From Neptunomonas concharum (GTDB lineage Bacteria; Pseudomonadota; Gammaproteobacteria; Pseudomonadales; Balneatricaceae): a DNA stretch of 64,000 nucleotides. This document shows positions 17,684-29,636 of the stretch, one piece after another (the first letter of the stretch is position 1; every line of letters begins with the position of its first letter). The position numbers and the translations under genes were made by a program. The stretch covers positions 1,984,001 through 2,048,000 of the forward strand of contig NZ_CP043869.1 in NCBI RefSeq assembly GCF_008630635.1, in the 5' to 3' direction. The notes beneath the pieces were generated by a model. That model did not search any database. It saw only the letters and a program-made list of their open reading frames with translations, and had not been told where the DNA came from.

Positions 17684-17849
17684 CTTTTTTCCTTATCAAT
17701 CAAAATAACGAGGTTTATTGAACATTACTCGTCCGAGTATAACAGCTCATTGCTTAACAAAAACTGGCTTTAATACTGCGGCGCAACATTTTTTTATACG
17801 GATACATTTACGCCTTTTTATCTCTCACGATAGTTATTATCCTACTTTC

Positions 17850-19592
17850 ATGACAACTTATACATTGCGCCCTTATCAACAGGAAGCCGTTGAGCGCACA
17901 CTACAGCATTTTAGAAAAACAACCGAGCCTGCGGTTATTGTTCTACCTACGGGAGCAGGTAAAAGCCTCGTTATTGCTGAGCTAGCGCGCTTAGCAAAGG
18001 GTAAAATCATGATACTGGCACACGTTAAAGAGCTGGTTGAGCAAAACCATGAAAAGTTTATCGCGCTCGGTCGTGAGGCTGGCATATACTCTGCCGGACT
18101 AAAACGTAAGCAAACCAATTACCAAATAACTTTCGCCAGCGTCCAATCTATCTCCCGTAACTTAGACTCCTTGATAGATCCCTACAGCCTCTTGATCATC
18201 GACGAATGCCATCGACTCAGTGAGGACGAAGATAGTCAATACCAAAAGACCATCGCTCATTTAAGATCACTTGATCCTGATTTACGCATCCTTGGACTGA
18301 CTGCAACACCTTATCGACTCGGGCTAGGATGGATTTATCAATACCATTACCATGGTTATATTCGCAGTGAAGACAGCAAGCCGTTCAAATTTTGCATTTA
18401 CGAGCTACCGTTAAGATATATGATCTCCAAAGGTTATCTCACTCCTCCACGGTTAGAAGATGCCGCTATTGCACAATATGACTTTTCCGCTATTACCCCT
18501 GACCGCTTCGGTCAACTCCCCGAGAAGCCCGTCAATGAATTACTCACCCGGTGTAAGCGCGTCACTAACTCAATCTGCCAGCAAATTGAAGCGCTATCAG
18601 AGCACCGAAAAGGCGTTATGATCTTCGCAGCTACGGTTAAGCACGCACATGAAGTTCTGAGTTACCTCCCTTCACAGAGCAGTGCGCTGATCACAGGTGA
18701 GACGCCCCCTGAACAGCGGGATCAGCTGATCCGCGATTTTAAGTCGCAGCACATCAAGTACCTTATCAATGTGTCTGTATTGACTACCGGGTTTGATGCA
18801 CCTCATGTTGATATGATTGCCATACTTAGACCAACTGAATCGGTGAGCTTATATCAGCAAATTGCAGGCCGCGGACTCAGATTAAGTCCTAATAAGACCG
18901 ATTGCCTGATCGTTGATTATGCAGGTAATCAATTTAATCTGTTCCACCCAGAAGTGGGAACAACCAAACCCAATCCAGACTCTGAGCCCGTAATGGTTTT
19001 TTGCCCTTCCTGCGAGTTTGGCAACACCTTTTGGGGTAAAAAAGACACCGACGGTAACGTCATTGAACATTATGGGCGACGGTGCCAAGCTACTCACCTT
19101 TCTGAACAAGGAGAGCCTATCCAATGTGATTATCGCTTTCGATTCAAAAACTGCCCGTTTTGTAATGCCGAGAATGATATTGCAGCCAGAAACTGCCATC
19201 AATGCCATGAAGCAATCATTGACCCCGATGACCAGCTTAAAAAAGCACTCCAACTCAAAGACGCTCTCGTAATGCGCTGTGCTGGCATTAGCATAGAGAT
19301 TAAAGAGTCACGGGTTACTGTGATCTACCATGATGAGCAAGGCGAAACTTTACAGGAACGTTTTGACTTTGCTTCCCCCGGACAACGCCAAAAGTTTAAT
19401 CAATTATTCGGAAGACGCTTTCAGCATGCCAGCAAGCCAATACAGTTTAAAAAGGCACGCGAAGTTGAACAGCTCGCGCATCATCTGACTTCCCCAGATT
19501 TCGTTATTGCACGCAAAAAAGGGAAATTCTGGCAAATCAGCGAACGTATTTTTGACTATGAAGGAAAATATAGAAAGGCCCATCAACTGTAA
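17850..19592 (+). CDS. radD: DEAD/DEAH helicase RadD (YejH)
   Basis: Superfamily 2 ATPase involved in double-strand-break repair with RecA in E. coli. From ATG 17850 it is 580 residues, close to the 586 of E. coli RadD; the upstream 44 open codons are not conserved-looking. Motifs: RPYQQEAVERTL (Q-like), VLPTGAGKS (Walker A), IIDECHR (DECH box), GLTATPYR (III), and QQIAGRGLRLSPNK (VI). The C-terminal part has a zinc-ribbon-like set of cysteines (CPSCEFG, CQATH, NCPFCNAEN, NCHQCHE). Confidence 0.93.
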   Translation: MTTYTLRPYQQEAVERTLQHFRKTTEPAVIVLPTGAGKSLVIAELARLAKGKIMILAHVKELVEQNHEKFIALGREAGIYSAGLKRKQTNYQITFASVQSISRNLDSLIDPYSLLIIDECHRLSEDEDSQYQKTIAHLRSLDPDLRILGLTATPYRLGLGWIYQYHYHGYIRSEDSKPFKFCIYELPLRYMISKGYLTPPRLEDAAIAQYDFSAITPDRFGQLPEKPVNELLTRCKRVTNSICQQIEALSEHRKGVMIFAATVKHAHEVLSYLPSQSSALITGETPPEQRDQLIRDFKSQHIKYLINVSVLTTGFDAPHVDMIAILRPTESVSLYQQIAGRGLRLSPNKTDCLIVDYAGNQFNLFHPEVGTTKPNPDSEPVMVFCPSCEFGNTFWGKKDTDGNVIEHYGRRCQATHLSEQGEPIQCDYRFRFKNCPFCNAENDIAARNCHQCHEAIIDPDDQLKKALQLKDALVMRCAGISIEIKESRVTVIYHDEQGETLQERFDFASPGQRQKFNQLFGRRFQHASKPIQFKKAREVEQLAHHLTSPDFVIARKKGKFWQISERIFDYEGKYRKAHQL

Positions 19593-19620
19593 CAGCGTAG
19601 GGCCTTATCCTAGATAACGA

Positions 19621-20238
19621 CTAGAGAGATAAATTGCGGTTGCTGGCTTTTAAGAACTCTTTTTTCAGTTCTTCATAAGTATGTACGGCAGGAAACTGCG
19701 GGAACTCATCAATCACATTTTGCGGCGAATGGAACAGAATACCAGCTTCTGCCTGCATCAGCATCGTTGTGTCGTTGTAAGAATCACCTGTTGCAATCAC
19801 ACGATAGTTCAGCAACTGAAAAGCGCGCACTGACTGGCGCTTAGGGTCGCGCTGACGCAAAGTATAATCTGTGATACGCCCAGCCTCATCGACCTCTAGC
19901 TTGTGACAAAGCAAGGTCGGATAGCCCAACTGCTTCATTAGCGGTGCTGCAAATTCATAGAAGGTATCTGACAAGATAACTACCTGAAAACGTTCGCGCA
20001 GCCAATCAATAAATTCGCACGCACCTTCTAGTGGCGTTAAGCGGCTGATAGTGTCCTGTATCTGAGGCAGTGTCAGACCATGCTCATCAAGGATTCGCAA
20101 GCGCTGTTTCATTAATACATCATAATCAGGAATATCGCGCGTCGTCGCTTTTAGCTCTTCGATTCCCGTTTCTTCCGCAAATGCGATCCAAATTTCCGGA
20201 ATTAAAACACCTTCCAGATCAAGACAGGCCAGTTCCAC
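19621..20238 (-). CDS. thrH: ThrH: phosphoserine phosphatase / homoserine phosphotransferase
   Basis: HAD-superfamily enzyme that in Pseudomonas dephosphorylates phosphoserine and can transfer the phosphate to homoserine. The GTG at 20238 is chosen: a GAGGAG site lies just upstream, the product becomes 205 residues like the Pseudomonas protein, and it begins MELACLDLEGV, with the HAD nucleophile Asp in CLDLEG. Other HAD motifs: ILSDTFYEF, and ATGDSYNDTTML. It lies just downstream of cysB on the same strand, linking amino-acid functions. Confidence 0.93.
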   Translation of the reverse strand: MELACLDLEGVLIPEIWIAFAEETGIEELKATTRDIPDYDVLMKQRLRILDEHGLTLPQIQDTISRLTPLEGACEFIDWLRERFQVVILSDTFYEFAAPLMKQLGYPTLLCHKLEVDEAGRITDYTLRQRDPKRQSVRAFQLLNYRVIATGDSYNDTTMLMQAEAGILFHSPQNVIDEFPQFPAVHTYEELKKEFLKASNRNLSL

Positions 20239-20322
20239 AAGCAACTCCTCAAACAATCATCGGCTTAATAAAGAGCAGGCAATTTAACCTGTTACTTCAC
20301 TGCTTGCAATGCTGCCTCTGGT

Positions 20323-21315
<993 letters not shown>

Positions 21316-21378
21316 CTAAAACTATAAGTTGTTATTAATACACACCAAAATATAACTGTAAAGAATAAGAGATGTTAA

Positions 21379-22464
21379 TCATAATCTGGCGTTGAGACGC
21401 CTAATCTCTTCATCTTGCGTAATCATCCGCTTTTCAAGACTAGCGATACGCGACTGCAAACGCATCAGCTCTTCTTCCTTCTCCTTTAACTGCGTTCTTA
21501 ACAAATTCTCTCTTCGACCCCAGTCAGAAGCAGCGTGCAATTGCTTTTGATTCAAGCGTTTGATCTCATTATCCAGCTCTCGCCCTTTATCCTCTAAACG
21601 TTTTGTACGGTTAGTTTCAGCCAGCAGGGCAGCATTGCAACGAGCCAATTCACGGCTTTGCGTAGTCGCTTCTTGCTTAAGGACCTTTAATTCCTCTTCT
21701 TGGCTACGGATTTGCGTGCGCTGCGTTTCAGTTTTTACATCTTTTTTTGCAAGCTCTGCTTTTTGATCATGAATCTCTTTTGTTAATGCCGACTCTTTTT
21801 TGCCAACCTCATCTCTGAGCTTTTCTAAGGCGTTTTTATAGTAGCGAACGTCTACATCTGCCTTGCTTACGACCTCTAATGCATGGCGTTGCTCATCTTT
21901 GATTCGCTGATCAAAGGTACGTTTAGAGTCTTCAAACGCTTTGCGAAGGTGAGCCAATTCATGCTCAACATTAGAGCGTATCTGTTCCTCTTGTTTGCGC
22001 TGTGTCGTCTCGGAAGTTAGGCCACTTTTTAAAACTGACATCTCCGCTTCAAGAGACTTATTCTGCGTAAGCAAGTCCTCATTCTTCTTCGATTGCTCAC
22101 GAAGACGGTTTTCCAACTCTTGTTGACGATACTGCATCTCTTTTGCGGTATCGTCAGATAAGCGACGGATTTCATCTACATTTTGACCAATGCTCTTGCT
22201 CTCAAGCATCACCCGAGAAACAGCCTCCTCAACAGCTTGCTGCCAGATTCGAGAAAACGCAGCATTTAATGAATCAGGCACATCAGGAATAAATTGCTCT
22301 TTATCAAAACTGATTCTCTGCTCAAGCTCTGCTTGCCATAACGCTAATAAGGGTTTTACTTCATCAACACCCAACCCCGTTTCAGTACAAATAGCCTCAA
22401 GCGTTGGCGGGTTCCCCTTAGCCAACATTTGGTCCGCATACTGAAATACCTTACTTTTGATCAT
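21379..22464 (-). CDS. KfrA-like DNA-binding protein with long coiled coil
   Basis: 361 residues. The first 50 (KVFQYADQMLAKGNPPTLEAICTETGLGVDEV) resemble the N-terminal helix-turn-helix of the plasmid KfrA family. From about 95 to the end the protein is an almost uninterrupted charged coiled coil, as in KfrA. KfrA proteins bind DNA and form filaments; chromosomal members are not characterised. Its ATG overlaps the rluC stop by 4 bases, indicating translational coupling. Confidence 0.75.
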   Translation of the reverse strand: MIKSKVFQYADQMLAKGNPPTLEAICTETGLGVDEVKPLLALWQAELEQRISFDKEQFIPDVPDSLNAAFSRIWQQAVEEAVSRVMLESKSIGQNVDEIRRLSDDTAKEMQYRQQELENRLREQSKKNEDLLTQNKSLEAEMSVLKSGLTSETTQRKQEEQIRSNVEHELAHLRKAFEDSKRTFDQRIKDEQRHALEVVSKADVDVRYYKNALEKLRDEVGKKESALTKEIHDQKAELAKKDVKTETQRTQIRSQEEELKVLKQEATTQSRELARCNAALLAETNRTKRLEDKGRELDNEIKRLNQKQLHAASDWGRRENLLRTQLKEKEEELMRLQSRIASLEKRMITQDEEIRRLNARL

Positions 22465-23447
22465 TCAGTTGTTCCCTGATACATACTATGTTTATCTGCA
22501 AGCGCATCAATCGCTTGTTTCAATGCAGGCTCCAAGGGCGCATGAACAAGCAGCTTTTCGCCTTCAGGCAACTCCACATCTAATGTTGCAGAGTGTAGAA
22601 ACAGACGACGAACCCCTTGGGATTTCATAACTTTATTGATAGATTCAACCCCATATTTTTCATCACCGATTATAGGGTGTCCTGCAAACTGAGTGTGCAC
22701 ACGAATTTGGTGCGTGCGCCCCGTGACGGGTTTGGCCTCAACCAATGTAGCTTCTTGCCCAAAACGTCGTAAAACACGAAAGCGTGTTAACGAGGCCTTA
22801 CCATCGGCCTGCACCTTTACGATACGCTCACCTGATTTAAGTTCATTCTTTCTCAAAGGCGCATCTACTTGATTGTTCCGTGTCTCCCACTTTCCGATCA
22901 CTAAGGCATGATAAATTTTATTGACACGATTCTGACGAAGCGCCTCATGCAAAAAGCGGAGCATACTGCGTTTTTTAGCGATCATGATACAACCCGAGGT
23001 ATCCCTATCCAAGCGGTGCACCAATTCAAGAAAGCGCTCCTCCGGCCTGAGTTGCCGGAGCGCTTCGATTAAACCCAAATTAATACCACTACCGCCATGT
23101 ACTGCCAATCCAGAAGGCTTATTTATAACGATCAAAGACTTAGACTCATAAAGTACAGAAGATGCCAACAAGTCTAATAAGCCCTGCCCTACCAATGGCA
23201 CCTCATTTGGCTCAGCTACGCGGATAGGCGGAATTCTCACCAAATCTCCTGCCTGAATACGACCATCAGGTTTTATTCGCTTTTTGTTAACCCGAACCTC
23301 CCCCTTGCGCAACAGGCGATAGATCATGCTTTTAGGTACACCCTTAAGGGCGGTACGCAAGAAGTTATCAATACGTTGTCCTGCTTGATCGCTTTCAACT
23401 TCAATAAAACGAACTTTATTTGCAGGCGCTGGATGAGTATCTGACAT
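22461..23447 (-). CDS. rluC: 23S rRNA pseudouridine synthase RluC
   Basis: Modifies uridines 955, 2504 and 2580 of 23S rRNA (E. coli numbering). 328 residues: an S4 RNA-binding domain at about 20-75 (IDNFLRTALKGVPKSMIYRLLRKGEVRVN), then the RluA-type catalytic domain with the active-site Asp in LVHRLDRDTSGCIMIAK and the PVTGRTHQIRVH motif. It diverges from rne, as is common in gammaproteobacteria. Confidence 0.95.
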   Translation of the reverse strand: MSDTHPAPANKVRFIEVESDQAGQRIDNFLRTALKGVPKSMIYRLLRKGEVRVNKKRIKPDGRIQAGDLVRIPPIRVAEPNEVPLVGQGLLDLLASSVLYESKSLIVINKPSGLAVHGGSGINLGLIEALRQLRPEERFLELVHRLDRDTSGCIMIAKKRSMLRFLHEALRQNRVNKIYHALVIGKWETRNNQVDAPLRKNELKSGERIVKVQADGKASLTRFRVLRRFGQEATLVEAKPVTGRTHQIRVHTQFAGHPIIGDEKYGVESINKVMKSQGVRRLFLHSATLDVELPEGEKLLVHAPLEPALKQAIDALADKHSMYQGTTE

Positions 23448-23915
23448 AGGGGAAGTTATGTTCTCGATTGATGCGGTATGGGTTAACTGCTATATTGTAG
23501 CGTCGCCGAACGCTGTTGGCTTTAGCATTTTGTAAAAAAGGTGCCGGGGAAGCTGTAGAGACGTAATTTCTCACCTATCCGCCCGCCCGTGTACAGCATC
23601 GGTAATAATTATATTTTACAGTTTTATTTGAGAGTGCATAAATCCTTACTGAACGCCCCTGCTGGGTACAGTCGGAGATGAAGACGCATTAACAGCCTAG
23701 AAACTACGCGTTTCACACGTAGACACAAACCCTTAGAAGAACAACATCGGCTGTTTCTTTCCTTCATCGCAGATGCATGACGCGCAGTACTATCATCTAT
23801 AGCTACTGGCAACTTCACATTTGATCGGCATCGCATGACTGGACCGTGTAACGTTTTCACCAGGCGGATCGTACAGACGGAAGTGCACTCTCTATTAGCA
23901 GAGAACACTAAAAAA
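23448..23915 (+). promoter_or_regulatory. Long rne 5' leader with probable promoter
   Basis: 468 bases without a gene between rluC and rne. A sigma-70-like promoter fits TTGATG (23468-23473), a 17-base spacer and TATATT (23491-23496), giving a leader of roughly 410 nt. E. coli rne has a 361-nt leader whose stem-loops mediate autoregulation by RNase E. A small stem CTACG/CGTAG at 23704-23722 and AT-rich single-stranded stretches are visible. Equivalent control is inferred. Confidence 0.55.
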
Positions 23916-26849
23916 ATGAAAAGAATGCTGATTAACGCGACTCAGCCTGAAGAGTTGCGTGTCGCGCTCGTGGATGGACAACGCCTTTACGACCTGGATA
24001 TTGAGTCTGAAAGCCGCGAACAGAAAAAAGCTAATATCTACAAGGGTAAAATAACCCGCGTAGAACCTAGCCTTGAGGCTGCTTTTGTTGACTACGGTGC
24101 AGAGCGCCATGGTTTTCTCCCATTAAAAGAGATCTCACGCGAGTACTTCTCCCGTCAACCAGATCGAGGCAGCCGCCCAAATATCCGCGACGTTTTGAAA
24201 GAAGGCACAGAGGTTATCGTACAAGTTGATAAAGAAGAGCGTGGCAACAAAGGCGCTGCTCTGACAACCTTTATCAGCCTAGCGGGCCGTTACCTTGTTC
24301 TGATGCCAAACAACCCTCGCGCAGGAGGTATCTCTCGCCGTATCGAAGGTGAAGAACGCGCTCAGCTCAAAGCCGCACTTGATGGCGTTACTATCCCTGA
24401 CAAAATGGGCATTATCGTCCGTACAGCAGGTGTTGGTCGCAGTTCACAAGAACTCCAATGGGATCTGGACTATCTTAAAACCCTTTGGGATGCGATCAAA
24501 GAATCAAGCAACAAGCCTGCGCCTTTCCTGATTTACCAAGAAAGTAATGTAGTTATTCGTGCTATCCGTGACTACCTACGTGCGGACATCGGCGAAGTAC
24601 TGATTGATCACGAAGAGGTTTACCAAAGCGCGTTGCAGTTTGTTCAGCAGGTGATGCCAACCTATGAGAACAAACTTAAGCTATATAAAGAGCAGATCCC
24701 TCTGTTTAATCGCTTCCAGATTGAGTCTCAGATCGAAACAGCCTTTGAGCGTGAAGTAAAACTCCCCTCTGGCGGTTCCATTGTTATCGATCCAACAGAA
24801 GCCCTTGTCTCTATCGATATAAACTCTGCACGTGCCACACGCGGTGGAGACATTGAAGAGACAGCTTTACATACTAATTTAGAAGCGGCAGAAGAGATCG
24901 CACGCCAGCTACGCTTACGCGATATTGGTGGTTTGGTTGTTATCGACTTTATCGATATGACCCCCATCAAAAACCAGCGCGCAGTCGAAGACCGCCTGAT
25001 GGACTCACTCAAACTGGATCGCGCCCGCGTTCAGATGGGCCGTATCTCTCGTTTCGGTTTGCTGGAGATGTCCCGCCAACGCCTGCGCCCTTCCCTCACG
25101 GAAAGCCGTGGTACGGTATGTCCTCGCTGTAATGGTCAGGGCTCTATTCGCGATACAGAATCACTTGCGCTTTCTATTATGCGTCTCATTGAAGAGGAGT
25201 CATCGAAAGACCGCACTGCTCAGATTCGTGCGATCCTACCCGTTAGCGTTGCGACATTCCTGCTCAATGAAAAACGTCATGGGGTACATAACATAGAGCT
25301 ACGCCATAATGTGCGTATCGTTATTGTGCCTAACCCAAACATGGAAACGCCGCATTACGAAGTGGTTCGCCTGCGTGATGATCACACCATTGCAACCACC
25401 AATGATGCTAGCTACACGCTACAACAAGACGCCGAGCAAGAGATTGAAGAGATCAAACCCTCTGCACCGGTTAAGCGAGAAGAAGCCGCTGTTAAAAGCG
25501 TCGCACCTGTTGCACCAGCACCCGCTGAAACAACAACGCCAGCACCTGCGGTTAACAAGGCAACTAATTCTGTAGCTGCACCTAAAGCCACTGATAAGCC
25601 TACAGGCTTAGTCGGAAAGATTTTAGCGGCTTTAGGCGCAATGTTTGGTGCAGATGAAGCCGATAAAAAAGACGCCTCCAAGAGCGAAAGCGTAGAAAAA
25701 ACACAGCAAAAGAACGCTCGGGATAACAGCCGACGTAATCGTAAGCCTCGCCGTGATGGTAGAGACTCACGCAACAATCGTGATGCAGATCGTCGCCGCT
25801 CTAAGAAGCAAGATGAGGTGATCACGGTCACTCCAGAACAGGCACCGCAAGCCATTGGCACTGCATCAGCGGCCACGAAGCAGAGCGATCAGGACGACGA
25901 TAAGGGCAACAAACGCCGTCGCCGTCGTACACGTCGTGGCAGTGAAGATAAGCAAGAGCGTAATGAAAACGCGACCTCTGAGACAAAACAGGATCAGAAC
26001 GAGCAACAAGCAGATGAGCCGCGTAGCCGAAACCGGGGCCGTCGTCGCCGTGGTAATGAGCGAACAGCTCAACGCTCTTTAGTCGAAGATTCTGAAGCGC
26101 TGAACCCTGTTGAAGCAGTGCCAGCCACAGCCGTTGCGGTTGCTGCCGAGGCAGTTGAAGCCGTAGCAACGGAACAGCTTAGCAGTGAAAACACACCAAA
26201 GCCCGAGACAGCCGAAGACAAAGCCGAAGCTGTAGCAAAACCTTTAGAGCCTGTAGCTGCTGAAGAGAGTGATAGCTCATCTGTCGAAGCACAAGCTCAA
26301 ACGACTGCTGACTCAGAAACAGCTGAAACAACGCAAGAGCCAACTGAGGTCGAGCAGACCACTGATACTGATCTTATTGAGGAAGCACCCTCAACGGTAG
26401 AAGCGGAAGCAACCACAGAAACAGCCACTGAAGTGTTGCTTGAATCGTCTGAAGAGGCTAGCCAGCCTGCTAATGATGAAGTCAGCACAGAAGAGGCTCA
26501 AAACGTCGCCGAAGCAGTTGAGGCTAGTGAAACAGCGCCAGAAGCAGAAGCAGAAGCAGAAGCAGAAGCAGAAGCAGAAGCAGAAGCAGATCAGGCTATT
26601 CAAACTGAAGCGACAACTGAAGAAGCGGTAGAGCAAACTCCAGTTGAAACAACGGTAAACGAAAGCACATCGACCGAAGCCGAACCTTCAGATAAATCTG
26701 AAGCGACACCTGAAGCGGCACAGCAAGAAGCCTCTGTTGAAGAGGAGCAGCCTGCTCCGCGCAGACGCCGCTCTCGACGTGCAGCTAACGACCCTCGGGA
26801 AATCCGTCGTCGTGAACAAGAAGCTGAGAACGCCTCTACTCCAGAGTAA
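23916..26849 (+). CDS. rne: Ribonuclease E
   Basis: Endonuclease that starts mRNA decay and matures rRNA and tRNA, and scaffolds the degradosome. ATG 23916 gives the typical [10 protein letters not shown] start and 977 residues. An S1 domain lies at about 36-118, the catalytic Asp residues in [15 protein letters not shown] and VVIDFIDM, and the zinc-link CPRCNGQG after [11 protein letters not shown]. From about residue 510 the scaffold half is disordered, with arginine-rich blocks ([28 protein letters not shown]) and very acidic Ala/Glu/Thr stretches. A GAAGCA hexamer is repeated 8 times at 26541-26588. Confidence 0.97.
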   Translation: MKRMLINATQPEELRVALVDGQRLYDLDIESESREQKKANIYKGKITRVEPSLEAAFVDYGAERHGFLPLKEISREYFSRQPDRGSRPNIRDVLKEGTEVIVQVDKEERGNKGAALTTFISLAGRYLVLMPNNPRAGGISRRIEGEERAQLKAALDGVTIPDKMGIIVRTAGVGRSSQELQWDLDYLKTLWDAIKESSNKPAPFLIYQESNVVIRAIRDYLRADIGEVLIDHEEVYQSALQFVQQVMPTYENKLKLYKEQIPLFNRFQIESQIETAFEREVKLPSGGSIVIDPTEALVSIDINSARATRGGDIEETALHTNLEAAEEIARQLRLRDIGGLVVIDFIDMTPIKNQRAVEDRLMDSLKLDRARVQMGRISRFGLLEMSRQRLRPSLTESRGTVCPRCNGQGSIRDTESLALSIMRLIEEESSKDRTAQIRAILPVSVATFLLNEKRHGVHNIELRHNVRIVIVPNPNMETPHYEVVRLRDDHTIATTNDASYTLQQDAEQEIEEIKPSAPVKREEAAVKSVAPVAPAPAETTTPAPAVNKATNSVAAPKATDKPTGLVGKILAALGAMFGADEADKKDASKSESVEKTQQKNARDNSRRNRKPRRDGRDSRNNRDADRRRSKKQDEVITVTPEQAPQAIGTASAATKQSDQDDDKGNKRRRRRTRRGSEDKQERNENATSETKQDQNEQQADEPRSRNRGRRRRGNERTAQRSLVEDSEALNPVEAVPATAVAVAAEAVEAVATEQLSSENTPKPETAEDKAEAVAKPLEPVAAEESDSSSVEAQAQTTADSETAETTQEPTEVEQTTDTDLIEEAPSTVEAEATTETATEVLLESSEEASQPANDEVSTEEAQNVAEAVEASETAPEAEAEAEAEAEAEAEADQAIQTEATTEEAVEQTPVETTVNESTSTEAEPSDKSEATPEAAQQEASVEEEQPAPRRRRSRRAANDPREIRRREQEAENASTPE
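26541..26588 (+). repeat. GAAGCA x 8 tandem repeat inside rne
   Basis: Eight perfect copies encode alternating Glu-Ala in the disordered C-terminal half of RNase E. Copy-number change keeps the frame. It is the shorter of two hexanucleotide arrays in the window. Confidence 0.95.
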
Positions 26850-26867
26850 CGCCTTTCTCGAAAACAT

Positions 26868-26894
26868 AAAAAACCGGCGCTAAGCCGGTTTTTT
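26868..26894 (+). terminator. rho-independent terminator of rne
   Basis: CCGGC-GCTAA-GCCGG stem (26874-26888) with six T after it and six A before it; may also serve the convergent speE transcript. Confidence 0.9.
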
Positions 26895-26949
26895 ATTGCT
26901 CAGTCCCCACACTCAAACAAGCACTGAGCGAGGACCAGTCTAAAGACGA

Positions 26950-27804
26950 TTAAACCTCAGCTAGCGCATCCACCACGTACTGAGGCAACGCAAGTGCACC
27001 CTGATGCATCTCAGGATTATAGTAACGCGACTTAAAGCCTGCTTTCTCAAACCGTGCTTGCAAGGTTTCCAAATCAACACGACGCAACTGTGCATTATCA
27101 GAGCCCCAAGCTAACGTCATATTACCACCGATATAGGTGGGCACCGCTGCACAATAGAATGATTGGTCAGCAAAATAAGGGCTTAAACGACGTCGAGTTG
27201 TTTGCACCTCTTCAATCTGCATAAAGCTAACGCCATTTTGCGCAACAAAGACACCACCTTCATTTAGGCAGTTTTTACAGCCTTCATAAAAACGGCTGCT
27301 GAACAGCACCTCACCCGGCCCTACCGGATCTGTACAGTCAGAGATAATGACATCGAATTTTTCAGTCGATTCACAGACAAACTCGATACCATCAGCAATA
27401 ACGATATTCGCTCGTGGATCATCAAAAGCGCCATCAGAATGTTTAGGTAAATAGGTTTTACACATATCGATGACTGCCTGATCAATCTCAACCTGCGTCA
27501 CATGCTCGACTTCAGGATGTTTTAAGACTTCACGTAAAATACCACCGTCACCACCACCGATAATCAAAACACGTTTTGCATCACCATGAGCAAACAAAGG
27601 CACATGCGTTAGCATTTCATGATAAATAAACTCATCGCGCTCGGTTGTTTGGATAATGCCATCCAACGCCATCACCGTACCAAACTCCTGATTACGGAAA
27701 ATAATCAAATGCCAGGAATCAGTCTGCTGCTCAAACAGCACCTCATCAATCACAAAAGACTGACCATAAGTGTCATACAGTTTTTCTAAGTAGGAAGTCA
27801 TCAT
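26950..27804 (-). CDS. speE: Spermidine synthase (polyamine aminopropyltransferase)
   Basis: Transfers an aminopropyl group from decarboxylated SAM to putrescine. 284 residues, close to the 288 of E. coli. Visible motifs: [33 protein letters not shown] (nucleoside-binding), [15 protein letters not shown], and the catalytic [15 protein letters not shown]. No speD is nearby in the window. Confidence 0.94.
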   Translation of the reverse strand: MMTSYLEKLYDTYGQSFVIDEVLFEQQTDSWHLIIFRNQEFGTVMALDGIIQTTERDEFIYHEMLTHVPLFAHGDAKRVLIIGGGDGGILREVLKHPEVEHVTQVEIDQAVIDMCKTYLPKHSDGAFDDPRANIVIADGIEFVCESTEKFDVIISDCTDPVGPGEVLFSSRFYEGCKNCLNEGGVFVAQNGVSFMQIEEVQTTRRRLSPYFADQSFYCAAVPTYIGGNMTLAWGSDNAQLRRVDLETLQARFEKAGFKSRYYNPEMHQGALALPQYVVDALAEV

Positions 27805-27931
27805 CTCAACCCTAAATTAACCAAGGCGCTATCTTACCAATTTCTTTTCACAGTATTAAGGCATATTGCATCTCGACCTAAGATCACCGAGCATAGGCAG
27901 CTCTTTCATAAATAAGGATATACAGGTCGCT

Positions 27932-29572
27932 ATGTCTATTCATCCCGATGCAGGCAAACTGTCTCCTGCCGATAGTTTAGTCAACATTCCTTCTCTTATT
28001 TCGGCGTACTATCGACTACAACCCAACATTAAACAGTTCCCAGCTCAACAAGTCAGCTTTGGTACTTCGGGGCACCGGGGCTGCTCATTTAAAACGACCT
28101 TCAATGAACATCATATTCTAGCGATCTGTCAGGCGATTGCTGAGTACCGAAAACAACAAGGTATCACCGGCCCACTTTATCTAGGTAAAGATACCCATGC
28201 TCTTTCGGAAGCAGCCTTTCAGACTGCACTTGAAGTTTTGGCTGCAAATAATGTTCGTGTACGCATCCAAACTGGCGATGGTTATACGCCCACACCCGTT
28301 ATATCCCATGCGATCCTTACTCATAACCGCAGTCAGGCAGATACAGCCGATGGTATTGTTATAACCCCTTCTCACAATCCACCTGAAGACGGGGGTATCA
28401 AATACAATCCACCTAAAGGGGGGCCAGCAGATGAGGAGATCACCTCCTGGATTGCGCAACGCGCAAATCAACTCCTTACAGATACGCTCTCGGGTGTCAA
28501 TCGTCTTTCCGCTTTGCAACTGCACGATAACCCGTTAATCGAGCCGTTCGATTATATCACTCACTATGTCAACGACCTCGACAGTGTAATTAATATGCAA
28601 GCCATTTCTGACGCAGGGGTTCGCATTGGTGTCGATCCGATGGGTGGATCAGGTTTACATTTTTGGAAACCGATTGCCGATCGTTACAATCTGAATATTG
28701 AAGTCGTCAACGACAAAGTCGATTTCACCTTTGGATTTATGCCTAGGGATAAAGATGGCCGGATCCGAATGGATTGCTCTTCTCCTTACGCGATGAGTAA
28801 TCTGCTGGCACTCAAAGATCGCTTCGACATCTCAGTCGGCAACGATCCTGACTACGACCGTCACGGCATTGTCTGCGCATCGTCTGGGCTGATGAATCCT
28901 AATGCTTATCTTGCGGTAGCTATCGAGTATTTAGCCACCCACCGACCCAACTGGCCAGATCATCTACAGTTTGGCAAAACGTTAGTTTCAAGTGCGATGA
29001 TTGATCGTGTTGTAGCAGGCCTTGAGAAAACACTCTGTGAAGTTCCCGTGGGCTTCAAATGGTACGTAGATGGCCTCTACAATGGCGAGATGGCATTTGG
29101 CGGAGAAGAAAGCGCAGGTGCAGCCTTTTTACGTCGTGATGGCCGTGTTTGGACGACCGATAAAGACGGTATCATTCTTGCCCTGCTGGCCGCAGAGATA
29201 CTCGCGGTTACAGGCAAAGATCCACAGCAGCACTACGATAACCAAGTTTCCCGCTATGGCTTGCCTCGTTATAAACGTTTAGATGTTGCCTGCAGCAGTG
29301 AGCAAAAAGCGTTACTGAAATCGCTTAATGCAGAGGCCGTTCAAGGCGACACGCTAGCTGGCGACCCCATCACTAACATTCTCACCCATGCGCCTGGAAA
29401 CGGTGCTGCCATCGGTGGTTTGAAAGTAGAAACAGCCAACGGTTGGTTTGCAGCCCGCCCATCGGGCACTGAAGATATTTACAAGATCTACCTAGAAAGC
29501 TTTGTATCAGAGGCGCATCTACAGCAATTAGAAGCGGATGCAAAAGCACTGGTCAACAGTGTGCTAGCATAA
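27932..29572 (+). CDS. pgm: Phosphoglucomutase (alpha-D-glucose phosphate-specific)
   Basis: Interconverts glucose-1-phosphate and glucose-6-phosphate. ATG 27932 has an AGGT site at suitable distance and gives 546 residues, the E. coli Pgm length; the frame is open 22 codons further upstream. Motifs: [10 protein letters not shown] (substrate loop), the phosphoserine loop [19 protein letters not shown], the metal-binding [10 protein letters not shown], the sugar-binding GGEESAGA and the phosphate-binding [12 protein letters not shown]. Confidence 0.95.
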   Translation: MSIHPDAGKLSPADSLVNIPSLISAYYRLQPNIKQFPAQQVSFGTSGHRGCSFKTTFNEHHILAICQAIAEYRKQQGITGPLYLGKDTHALSEAAFQTALEVLAANNVRVRIQTGDGYTPTPVISHAILTHNRSQADTADGIVITPSHNPPEDGGIKYNPPKGGPADEEITSWIAQRANQLLTDTLSGVNRLSALQLHDNPLIEPFDYITHYVNDLDSVINMQAISDAGVRIGVDPMGGSGLHFWKPIADRYNLNIEVVNDKVDFTFGFMPRDKDGRIRMDCSSPYAMSNLLALKDRFDISVGNDPDYDRHGIVCASSGLMNPNAYLAVAIEYLATHRPNWPDHLQFGKTLVSSAMIDRVVAGLEKTLCEVPVGFKWYVDGLYNGEMAFGGEESAGAAFLRRDGRVWTTDKDGIILALLAAEILAVTGKDPQQHYDNQVSRYGLPRYKRLDVACSSEQKALLKSLNAEAVQGDTLAGDPITNILTHAPGNGAAIGGLKVETANGWFAARPSGTEDIYKIYLESFVSEAHLQQLEADAKALVNSVLA

Positions 29573-29584
29573 CTTTGTCTTAAC

Positions 29585-29611
29585 AACCGGCTCACATTAT
29601 ATGGGCCGGTT
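29585..29611. terminator. Hairpin between pgm and the OYE-family gene
   Basis: AACCGGC ... GCCGGTT arms, 7 bp, placed between convergent stops at 29572 and 29637. No clear T-run, so termination is only probable. Confidence 0.45.
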
Positions 29612-29636
29612 ATAGCATCATGCTGTTGGCAATGAG

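Noticed and set aside
17229-17708. Plus-strand frame opposite the repeat lipoprotein
   Set aside because: Mirror of the Ala-rich repeats; the minus frame has a lipoprotein signal and the plus frame has no ribosome-binding site.
19576-19611. AAGGCCC/GGGCCTT arms across the radD stop as a terminator
   Set aside because: The loop is about 20 bases and one arm lies in the coding sequence; no T-run follows.
25412-25876. Long minus-strand frames opposite rne
   Set aside because: Low-complexity Ala/Glu/Arg coding sequence leaves opposite frames open; composition shows they are shadows.
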